A stretch of DNA of 6,225 nt from Gaiellasilicea sp051005735 (GTDB lineage: Bacteria; Actinomycetota; Thermoleophilia; Gaiellales; Gaiellaceae). The notes under the pieces are model-generated. The model saw only the letters and a program-made list of their open reading frames with translations. It made no database searches and was not told where the DNA came from. Both the position numbers and the translations under genes were made by a program. Location: assembly GCA_051005735.1 (NCBI GenBank), contig JBPCJB010000046.1, positions 1-6,225 of the forward strand. The letters are read 5' to 3'. This document shows, one piece after another, positions 1 to 5,284 of this stretch (positions are counted from its first letter, which is position 1; each line of letters opens with the position of its first letter).

Positions 1-143
1 AGGCGAGCCTCGTCGAGCGGACGATTGCGCTGACCGACGGGGCCGAGTACAAGCGCCGGCAGGCGCCCCCCGGAGTGAAACTGCGACCGAAGGCGTTCGG
101 GCGCGACCGCCGCACGCCGATCACGAACCGTTGGAGCGGTTGA
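1..143 (+). CDS. nadE: NAD synthetase, C-terminal fragment (probable)
   Basis: The open frame enters from the left edge (first full codon at base 3) and ends at TGA 141-143, giving 46 residues of a protein whose start is outside the window. The visible tail contains YKRRQAPPGVKL, then AFGRDRR and PITNRW just before the stop. From memory this arrangement (a KRR-x-PP segment followed by an AFGR-DRR-PIT tail) ends one group of bacterial NAD synthetases, which convert nicotinic acid adenine dinucleotide to NAD+ in the cytoplasm using ammonia or glutamine and ATP. None of the catalytic ATP-pyrophosphatase motifs lie in the window, so the assignment rests on the tail alone. The stop codon overlaps the -35 box of the next gene, so the downstream regulator has its own promoter rather than depending only on readthrough. 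Confidence 0.55.
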   Translation, partial: ASLVERTIALTDGAEYKRRQAPPGVKLRPKAFGRDRRTPITNRWSG

Positions 144-168
144 CACACCACTAGCGTAAGTTCATACT
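140..168 (+). promoter_or_regulatory. Promoter of the ArsR-type regulator
   Basis: A perfect -35 hexamer TTGACA lies at 140-145. After 17 bp comes CATACT at 163-168, which matches the -10 consensus at four of six positions including the A at position 2 and the final T. Transcription would begin about 7 bases later, at roughly 175-177, which is the GTG start codon itself, so the mRNA is probably leaderless. No Shine-Dalgarno sequence precedes the GTG, which agrees with this. The -35 box overlaps the stop codon of the upstream gene. The element is read directly from sequence; its activity is inferred. Confidence 0.65.
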
Positions 169-178
169 TACGGTAAGT
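156..178. promoter_or_regulatory. Probable operator of the ArsR-type regulator
   Basis: GTAAGT (156-161) and ACTTAC (166-171) form a perfect inverted repeat with a 4-bp spacer. A third copy of the half-site, GTAAGT, follows at 173-178 and runs into the GTG start codon. The first dyad covers the -10 hexamer and the expected transcription start. ArsR-family dimers commonly bind such imperfect or perfect dyads over their own promoter, so autorepression is the natural reading. The third half-site could hold a second dimer facing the other way (ACTTAC, one base, GTAAGT). Repeats are seen directly; the binding protein is inferred from position. Confidence 0.65.
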
Positions 179-485
179 GAGCACGAACGGTATAGCGCTC
201 GATGCACTCGGCGACTGGACTCGCCGCCAGATCCTCGAGGCGCTGAAGCAGGGACCGCGTTCCGTGGGCGAGCTGGCCGCAGGCTTACCGGTCAGCCGGC
301 CCGCTGTCTCGCAACACCTGCGAGTGCTGAAGGACGCGGGCCTCGTGCTCGATCGGAAGGACGGCACGAGGCGCGTCTACCGCGTCGATCCGAGCGGGCT
401 CGCGGACATCCGCGCGTACTTCGACAGCTTCTGGGACGAGGCGCTCGACCGCTTCGCAGCAGAGGCACGAAAGGAGACAGGATGA
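177..485 (+). CDS. ArsR-type winged-helix transcriptional regulator
   Basis: A 102-residue protein of normal length for the ArsR/SmtB family. Residues about 8-26 form the first helices (LDALGDWTRRQILEAL); residues about 29-57 are the helix-turn-helix, with the recognition helix SRPAVSQHLRVLKDAGLV typical of the family; residues about 57-71 (LDRKDGTRRVYRVDP) are the beta wing. The C-terminal helix (80-98) would serve dimerisation. There is no cysteine anywhere, so the ELCVCDL-type metal site is absent and metal sensing through cysteine thiols is excluded; it resembles the non-metal members usually paired with an SRPBCC/AHSA1 gene. The GTG start at 177 is chosen because it lies at the predicted transcription start and gives the family's usual N-terminus. 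The stop overlaps the start of the next gene by 4 bp (ATGA, 482-485). It probably represses its own promoter through the repeats at 156-178. The ligand is unknown. Confidence 0.9.
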   Translation: MSTNGIALDALGDWTRRQILEALKQGPRSVGELAAGLPVSRPAVSQHLRVLKDAGLVLDRKDGTRRVYRVDPSGLADIRAYFDSFWDEALDRFAAEARKETG

Positions 486-832
486 GCAACCGACCGAATC
501 GCCGCATGGTGGCCGGTGGGAACGTATTCGTACGGCGGCAAGGCCGGTGACCGACGTCGTCCTCGAGCCGCGAGTCGGCGGGCGGCTCTACGAGGTCACC
601 GAGGCCGGCGAGCAGGACTGGGGCCGCGTGCTCGAGTGGGCGCCGCCGGATCGACTGGTGCTCGATCGGCGAGGCGAGCGGCACCGAGGTCGAGGTGCGT
701 TTCTCGCCGGAGGGACCGGGCGTGCGGGTCGAGCTCGAGCACCGCGGCTTCGACGAGGCCGGGCCGCGAGGCCGTTACGAGGGCGGCTGGGACATCGTGC
801 TCGCGCCCTTTGTCGAGCAGGCGACGAGCTAG
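482..832 (+). pseudogene. SRPBCC/AHSA1-type gene, decayed
   Basis: Pieces of one SRPBCC (START/AHSA1-like) protein appear in order but in three frames. ATG 482 overlaps the regulator's stop and reads MSN, then the frame is lost. Bases about 492-545 give DRIAAWWPVGTYSYGGKA. One extra G near 546 moves the frame, and 547-663 gives the conserved EPRVGGRLYE and DWGRVLEW segments. A further change near 661-664 leads to 662-832, which gives SIGEASGTEVEVRF through GGWDIVLAPF to TAG. Roughly 25-30 residues expected between the start and the WWP motif are missing, and one or two residues seem lost at the second shift. The whole is about 117 codons against about 145-155 for the family. Such proteins bind small hydrophobic ligands, and ArsR-SRPBCC pairs are common in actinobacteria. 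The three lesions make an intact product unlikely; assembly indels could explain the single-base shift but not easily the N-terminal loss. Confidence 0.8.
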
Positions 833-1773
833 ACGCCGACGTCGATCGGCTCCTCGGGCGGCCCGTCGCGCAGCAGCGCGGCGAGGAGCTCGGGGAGCCG
901 CCGCGGCGCGAACCGCTCCTCCGATGCCGCGAGCTCGGTTGCGGTCCACCAGCGTCGCTCTACGACGTCTAGGTCCGGCGTTCCGGAGGCCTCGAAGCTC
1001 TCGACGCGAACGACGTGAAAGTGCTCGCGCTGGCCGCCGTGGCCGCTCGGCATGGGAAAGAAATGCTCCCGCCACCAGACCTCCGGCCCGAAGTCGAACT
1101 CGTGCAGCCCGACCTCCTCCACGAGCTCTCGCCGCAACGCGTGCTCATGGGACTCGCCCGGCTCGAGCCCTCCTCCCGGAGTCGCCCAGATCCTGAAGCT
1201 CGGGTCCTCGACGGACGACCGGCGATCGAGCAGGATCCGCTCGCGCTCGTCGAGAAGCAGCGCCCGGACGGCATGGCGTAGCCGCACGAGGGATCGACGG
1301 AACTCTCTGAACCAGCGCAGCCGCTCCGCCCACGGCACCGCCGCGTTCGCCGGCGAGGTCGACGGAAGGACGAAGAGGGCCGTCTCGCCCAGCCGACGCT
1401 CCTGCGGGCCGAGCTCGGGCCGCTCGCCGAAGACGCCCCGGTATGCCTCCTTGCCGACGAAGCCGATCGAGCGTGGCCGCAACTCGACGGCGAGCCGCTC
1501 GAGCCGCGCCGCGGAGCCGGCGAAGTCCGACCGCCGGAGGTCCCCCGAGCCGCGCGTCGTCCGGAAGGCGGCGTTCGTAATCCCGAAGCCGTAGGCGAGG
1601 AGCTCGAGTTGCTCGGACGGATCGAGGAGCCGAGGCGTGAAGCCGGCTTCGTGCAGAAGCCGCCAGAAGTCATTGCGTCGATTGGCGAAATGGACGCCGG
1701 CGGCCGCCGAGACGCGGCCGGGATTGATCCCGCAGAAGACCGCGGTCAGCCCGGGCGCGAGGACGTCCCGGAC
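829..1773 (-). CDS. Mug/TDG-type mismatch DNA glycosylase fused to a Nudix hydrolase
   Basis: One uninterrupted minus-strand frame (about 314 residues if counted from 1773) holds two domains. Residues about 3-160 match the Mug/TDG uracil-DNA glycosylase family: VFCGINPG (12-19, with the catalytic-loop Asn at 17, like Asn18 of E. coli Mug), HFANRRNDFW, AGFTPRLLDPSE, YGFGITN, and VLPSTSPANA near 136-145 where E. coli has a NPSGLS-type loop. Mug removes uracil, thymine or ethenocytosine opposite guanine. After a short basic linker (FREFRRSLVRLR), residues about 167-314 are a Nudix domain with a complete box GX5EX7REUXEEXGU at residues 201-223 (GGLEPGESHEHALRRELVEE core), so it should hydrolyse a nucleoside diphosphate-linked substrate. 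No stop or start separates the domains. The start is unsettled: no ATG, GTG or TTG exists in frame between the stop at 1888-1890 and TTG 1482, which lies inside the glycosylase. Position 1773 (GTC) is where homology with Mug says the protein begins. The stop overlaps that of the convergent gene. Confidence 0.8.
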   Translation of the reverse strand, partial: VRDVLAPGLTAVFCGINPGRVSAAAGVHFANRRNDFWRLLHEAGFTPRLLDPSEQLELLAYGFGITNAAFRTTRGSGDLRRSDFAGSAARLERLAVELRPRSIGFVGKEAYRGVFGERPELGPQERRLGETALFVLPSTSPANAAVPWAERLRWFREFRRSLVRLRHAVRALLLDERERILLDRRSSVEDPSFRIWATPGGGLEPGESHEHALRRELVEEVGLHEFDFGPEVWWREHFFPMPSGHGGQREHFHVVRVESFEASGTPDLDVVERRWWTATELAASEERFAPRRLPELLAALLRDGPPEEPIDVGV

Positions 1774-1780
1774 GTCCGAC

Positions 1781-2002
1781 TCAGGCTGCTTCGGGTTCTC
1801 GCGTGTCGAGTCGATCTTCGAACAATGACCTGAGCAGCTCGCCGGAGACGAACATCTCGGATCGGATCGGCTGGGGCTCGACCTTCGTCACCTCGACGGT
1901 GTCGCCGCCCCGCCACCCGTAGCAGCGGGCATAGCACTCGGCCTCGCTCAGCGTTCGTAGGCGCTGCACGAGCCTCACCGTACGAATCCGGCCGGACGAC
2001 AT
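1781..2002 (-). CDS. Small protein of unknown function, 73 residues
   Basis: I do not recognise a named family. From ATG at 2002 the product is 73 residues and ends in TGA 1783-1781, about 8 bp before the homology-predicted start of the glycosylase gene, so the two are probably co-transcribed. It has two closely spaced cysteines (23 and 27, in AECYARCYGW), a probable beta segment (GDTVEVTKVEP), and a C-terminal helix-like part (SGELLRSLFEDRLDTREPE). It shows no signal peptide or membrane segment. Base composition and codon use match its neighbours, and the reading frame is dense in C/G third positions, which supports it being real. GTG at 1978 is an alternative start that would give a 65-residue protein beginning RLVQRLRTLSE and widen the gap to the divergent gene to 44 bp. 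No Shine-Dalgarno sequence is visible before either start. The CxxxC pair could bind metal or be redox active, but this is a guess. Confidence 0.65.
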   Translation of the reverse strand: MSSGRIRTVRLVQRLRTLSEAECYARCYGWRGGDTVEVTKVEPQPIRSEMFVSGELLRSLFEDRLDTREPEAA

Positions 2003-2006
2003 CGAG

Positions 2007-2016
2007 AGGATAGGCT
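2007..2016. promoter_or_regulatory. Possible overlapping divergent -10 elements
   Basis: Between the divergent starts at 2002 and 2023 lie only 20 bp. On the plus strand TAGGCT (2011-2016) fits a TANNNT -10 box and sits 6 bases before ATG 2023, so transcription would start at or next to the start codon. On the minus strand TATCCT (complement of 2007-2012) fits the same pattern and sits 4 bases before ATG 2002. The two hexamers share the TA at 2011-2012. No convincing -35 box is seen for either direction. An AGAGGA at 2005-2010 could be a weak ribosome-binding site for the plus gene but is 12 bases from the ATG. Function is inferred from spacing only. Confidence 0.35.
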
Positions 2017-2022
2017 CATCGC

Positions 2023-3186
2023 ATGAGCACGGTCGCCTTCGATGTCGAGGCCGTCAGGAAGCGAACCTCGGCGCTCGACCGGCAGCTCGTCTTCTTCGAC
2101 GGGCCGGGTGGGACGCAGTGCCCCGACGCGGTGATCGACGCGATCGCGCGCTACTTGCGCGAGGACAACGCGAACATCGGCGGCCCCTACGAGACGAGCG
2201 TCAGCACTGTCGAGCTGGTCGAGCGCGCGCGCGCCACCGCCGGCCGCTTCCTCGGCTGCCATCCCGACGAGGTCGCGTTCGGGCCGACGATGACCTCGCT
2301 CAACTTCCTGCTCACCCGCTGCCTCGGGCGAATACTCGCTCGCGGAGACGAGGTGCTCGTGACGAAGCTCGATCACGACGCGAACGTCTCTCCCTGGCTC
2401 GAGCTCGAGCACGATCTCGGGATCGTCGTCCGCTTCGTCGAGGTCCGCGACGACCTGACGCTCGACCTGGACGACCTCGAGCGGCAGCTCTCCGACCGGA
2501 CGCGCGTCGTCGCATTCCCGGTCGCGTCGAACGCGGTCGGAACCGCTCCGGACGTCGGCCGGATCGTCGAGCTCGCGCACGGCGCCGGAGCGCTCGCCTG
2601 GGCGGATGCCGTCCACTACGGCCCACACGGGCCGATCGACGTCGGCGCCTGGGAAGGCGAAGTCCTCCTCTGCTCGCCCTCCAAGTTCTTCGGGCCGCAC
2701 CTGGGGCTCGCGTTCGGGAAGCGGGAGCTGCTCGAGTCGTGGCGGCCGTACAAGGTTCGCCCCGCCGCGAACGAGCCCGTCGGGCATCGCTTCGAGCACG
2801 GGACGCAGCAGCACGAGCTACTCGCGGGCTTCGTCGCGGCGGTCGAGTACATCGAGGCACTCGGCTGGGAGGCGATCGTCGCGCACGAGCGCGAGCTCGG
2901 CCAGCGCTTCCTCGACGGCCTGCCCGAGCGAGTCGAGCTGTACGGGCTCCGGTCGATGGAAGGACGCGTGCCCACCTTCTGCTTCAACGTCTCCGGACGG
3001 AGCGCCGAGGAAGTGGCGATCGAGCTCGCGGTGCGGCAGATCGCCGTCTGGCACGGCGACTACTACGCAGTCGAGGTGATGCGCAAGCTCGGACTCGAAG
3101 GCGCCGGCGCCGTCCGCGCGGGCTTCGTCCACTACAACACGGCCGGCGAGGTCGACCGGCTTCTGGCCGCGCTCGGAGAGCTCTGA
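2023..3186 (+). CDS. Cysteine-desulfurase-like PLP-dependent aminotransferase (class V), VC1184-type
   Basis: A 387-residue fold-type I PLP enzyme, full length for its family. Visible landmarks are FFDGPGGTQCP (24-34), the cofactor-binding THR/SER-rich loop near FGPTMTSLN (86-94), KLDHDAN with His118 expected to stack on the PLP ring, WADAVHY with Asp195 expected to contact the pyridine nitrogen, and SPSKFFGPHLG with Lys221 as the Schiff-base lysine. The C-terminal domain ends AGFVHYNTAGEVDRLL. This layout fits the cysteine-desulfurase-like subfamily typified by VC1184 (TIGR01976). The loop where SufS/CsdA enzymes carry their persulfide-forming cysteine reads AVWHGDYYAVE and has none; the cysteines present (33, 79, 100, 217, 320) lie elsewhere. 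It therefore may not be a true desulfurase, and its substrate is unknown. It is first in a plus-strand chain and overlaps the next gene by 4 bp. ATG 2023 gives the standard N-terminus. Confidence 0.88.
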   Translation: MSTVAFDVEAVRKRTSALDRQLVFFDGPGGTQCPDAVIDAIARYLREDNANIGGPYETSVSTVELVERARATAGRFLGCHPDEVAFGPTMTSLNFLLTRCLGRILARGDEVLVTKLDHDANVSPWLELEHDLGIVVRFVEVRDDLTLDLDDLERQLSDRTRVVAFPVASNAVGTAPDVGRIVELAHGAGALAWADAVHYGPHGPIDVGAWEGEVLLCSPSKFFGPHLGLAFGKRELLESWRPYKVRPAANEPVGHRFEHGTQQHELLAGFVAAVEYIEALGWEAIVAHERELGQRFLDGLPERVELYGLRSMEGRVPTFCFNVSGRSAEEVAIELAVRQIAVWHGDYYAVEVMRKLGLEGAGAVRAGFVHYNTAGEVDRLLAALGEL

Positions 3187-4181
3187 AACTCCTCGTCTTC
3201 GGCGGGACGAAGTTCCTCGGCCGCGCGGTCGTCGAGGCGGCGCTCGCGCGCGGGCACGAGGTGACGCTCTTCAACCGGGGCGAGACGAATCCCGGTCTCT
3301 TCTCCGAGGCGGAGAAGCTGCGCGGCGACCGCGACGGCGATCTCGCCGCGCTCGAGGGGCGGGAATGGGACGCGGTGGTCGATCCCTCCGGCTACGTGCC
3401 CCGCGTGGTCGGCGCCTCGGCGAGCCTGCTTGCGGACGCGGTCGAGCACTACGTCTTCGTCTCGAGCGTCTCGGTCTACGATCCGCCGCTCGCGGCCGGT
3501 TTCGACGAGACCGCCAGCGTGATCGAGTTGGAGGATCCAGCGACGGAGACGATCGCGGAGGCGTACGGCGGCCTGAAGGCGCTCTGCGAGCGGACGGTTG
3601 AGGGGATCTTCCCGGGCCGCGCTGCGCACGTCCGCGCCGGTCTGATCGTCGGCCCGCACGATCCGACCGATCGGTTTACCTATTGGCCGGTCCGCGCTGC
3701 GCGCGGCGGAGAGATCCTCGCCCCCGGCAACCCGGACCGGCAGTGGCAGTTCGTCGATGCGCGCGACCTCGGCGCGTGGCTCGTGCTCCTGGCCGAAAAG
3801 CGGACGGCCGGCGTCTTCAACGCGACCGGCCCCTTGCCGGCGACGACCGCACGGGAGGTGCTCGAAACCTGCCTGCGCACGGCGACCGCCGACGGCCGGC
3901 TCACCTGGGTCGACGATGCATTCCTCGTCGAGCACGAGGTCGGCGCCTGGATGGAGCTCCCGCTCTGGATCCCCGAGGGCGACGACTTCGCGAGCATGCA
4001 GGAGGCGAACGCTTCGCGGGCGCTCGCGGCTGGACTCGTCTTCCGGCCCGTCGAGGAGACGGTGAGCGACACGCTCGCCTGGGCTGACGGTCGCAACGGG
4101 GCGGTGGTCGACGGGGTGGGCCTCACGCCGGAGCGAGAACGCGACCTCTTGGCCGCCTGGCACGGGCGAGTGGCCGCGTGA
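3183..4181 (+). CDS. NAD(P)-dependent epimerase/dehydratase-like protein (extended SDR), CTG start
   Basis: A 332-residue Rossmann-fold protein. The N-terminus KLLVFGGTKFLGR (2-14) is the dinucleotide-binding strand and glycine loop of the atypical extended short-chain dehydrogenases, followed by HEVTLFNRG (25-33). VFVSSVSVY (91-99) and YGGLK (Tyr128, Lys132) form the SDR active-site region. RAGLIVGPHDPTDRF (151-165) and QFVDARDLGAWL (189-200) are also typical. It resembles the NAD-dependent epimerase/reductase proteins common in actinobacteria that act on sugars or other small molecules; the substrate cannot be told. The start is CTG 3183: it overlaps the upstream stop as CTGA, a GGAGAG sequence lies at 3175-3180, and it gives exactly the usual MK-LVFGGT beginning, while no ATG, GTG or TTG lies nearby in frame. 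The stop overlaps the next gene's GTG by 4 bp. Confidence 0.85.
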   Translation: MKLLVFGGTKFLGRAVVEAALARGHEVTLFNRGETNPGLFSEAEKLRGDRDGDLAALEGREWDAVVDPSGYVPRVVGASASLLADAVEHYVFVSSVSVYDPPLAAGFDETASVIELEDPATETIAEAYGGLKALCERTVEGIFPGRAAHVRAGLIVGPHDPTDRFTYWPVRAARGGEILAPGNPDRQWQFVDARDLGAWLVLLAEKRTAGVFNATGPLPATTAREVLETCLRTATADGRLTWVDDAFLVEHEVGAWMELPLWIPEGDDFASMQEANASRALAAGLVFRPVEETVSDTLAWADGRNGAVVDGVGLTPERERDLLAAWHGRVAA

Positions 4182-5284
4182 GGATCAAGGCGGCCGTCCT
4201 CGAGGAGTTCGGAGCGCCGCTCTCGATCCAGGAGCTCGAGCTGGCCGAGCCGAAGGCAGGGGAGGTGCTCGTCCGGCTCGTCGCCTGCGGCGTCTGCCAC
4301 ACCGACCTCTACACCGCCTCGGGCGCCGACCCCTCGGGCTACGCGCCGACCGTGCTCGGGCACGAGGGCGCGGGCGTAGTCGAGCGGGTCGGCGAAGGCG
4401 TGTCCTCGCTCGAAGAGGGCGACCACGTCGTCACGCTCTTCGCGCCCCAGTGTCGCGAGTGCGTCCATTGTGCGAGCCCGCGGATCAGCCTCTGCTTGGC
4501 GATCCGCGAGCAGCAGAACCTGGGCTACCTGCCGGACGGCACAGCACGGCTGTCGCGCGACGGCGAGCCGGTCCGCCACTTCATGGGCACGTCGACCTTC
4601 GCCGAGTACACGGTGATGCCCGAGATCGCGCTGGCCAAGGTGAATCCGGAAGCGCCACTCGAGGGAGCGGCGCTCTTCGCCTGCGGGCTCTCCACCGGCC
4701 TCGGCGCCGCGCTGAACACGGCGCAGGTGGCGCCGGGCTCGACGTGCGTCGTCTTCGGCGCGGGGCTCGTCGGCCTCGGCGCCGTGATCGGCTGCCGCCT
4801 CCAAGGCGCGGAGCGGATCGTCTGCGTTGACCTCTCGGAGGACCGGCTCGCGCTCGCGACCGCGCACGGCGCGAGCGAGACGCTCGTCGGCGGGCCTGAC
4901 ACGGTCGAGCGGATCCTCGAGCTGACCGGCGGCTTCGGCGCCGACTACACGTTCGAGGCGACCGGCAACGTAGGCGTGATGCGGCAAGCTGTCGAGTCGG
5001 CTCGGATGGGCTGGGGCCTCTGCACGGTTGCGGGCGTCGCGGGTAAAGGCGAGACGCTCGAGATAGTGCCGCGCTTCCTGATCACCGGCCGCCGCGTGGC
5101 CGGCTCGTCGTTCGGCGGCGTCAAGGGTCGCGATCAGGTGCCGCAGCTCGTCGATCGCTGGCTCGCGGGCGAGATCGACGTCGAGTCGTTCGTCTCGCAC
5201 CGGCTGACGCTCGAGGAGGTCAACCGCGGCTTCGAGCTGATGGAGGCCCGGGACGGGATCCGGAGCGTGATCTTGTTCCAATGA
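4178..5284 (+). CDS. Class III-type zinc alcohol dehydrogenase (S-(hydroxymethyl)thiol dehydrogenase-like)
   Basis: A 368-residue zinc medium-chain dehydrogenase of standard length. Catalytic zinc ligands are Cys40 (GVCHTD), His62 with Glu63 (LGHEG) and Cys169 (FACGLSTG). The structural zinc lobe is complete: Cys92, Cys95, Cys98, Cys106. The NAD site shows GAGLVG (194-199) with Asp218 ending the next strand, which favours NAD over NADP. RHFMGTSTFAEYTV (133-146), LPDGTARL and GSSFGGVKGR (309-318) are strongly reminiscent of class III alcohol dehydrogenase, which oxidises the spontaneous adduct of formaldehyde and glutathione. Arg110 sits where class III enzymes hold the arginine that contacts the adduct. 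The mycothiol-dependent enzyme of many actinobacteria looks different, so the thiol used here is open. GTG 4178 overlaps the previous stop (GTGA), and the stop overlaps the next ATG (ATGA). The next gene encodes a hydrolase fitting the second step. Other alcohols or aldehydes remain possible substrates. Confidence 0.9.
   Translation: MRIKAAVLEEFGAPLSIQELELAEPKAGEVLVRLVACGVCHTDLYTASGADPSGYAPTVLGHEGAGVVERVGEGVSSLEEGDHVVTLFAPQCRECVHCASPRISLCLAIREQQNLGYLPDGTARLSRDGEPVRHFMGTSTFAEYTVMPEIALAKVNPEAPLEGAALFACGLSTGLGAALNTAQVAPGSTCVVFGAGLVGLGAVIGCRLQGAERIVCVDLSEDRLALATAHGASETLVGGPDTVERILELTGGFGADYTFEATGNVGVMRQAVESARMGWGLCTVAGVAGKGETLEIVPRFLITGRRVAGSSFGGVKGRDQVPQLVDRWLAGEIDVESFVSHRLTLEEVNRGFELMEARDGIRSVILFQ

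Noticed and set aside
516..1196. Plus-strand open frame of 226 codons
   Set aside because: Only its first dozen codons (GTYSYGGKAG) belong to the SRPBCC remnant; the rest is Arg/Ala-rich nonsense antisense to the Nudix domain. It is a product of the frameshift, not a gene.
1975..2814. Minus-strand open frame of about 280 codons continuing over the divergent start region
   Set aside because: Antisense to the PLP enzyme with its full set of active-site motifs; no domain seen.
2118..3182. Long upstream extension of the SDR gene's frame
   Set aside because: It overlaps the PLP enzyme completely, and its translation is Arg-rich with no conserved motif until the KLLVFGGT start; CTG 3183 explains the real gene.
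3132..4163. Minus-strand open frame of about 340 codons
   Set aside because: Antisense to the SDR gene, no recognisable motif, and Arg/Glu-rich composition typical of a shadow frame.
3680..5281. Long open frame of about 530 codons on the minus strand
   Set aside because: It lies opposite two genes with clear families and complete motifs (SDR protein and zinc dehydrogenase). Its product is low-complexity, rich in Arg, Ala, Glu and Asp, as expected for the antisense of GC-rich coding DNA.
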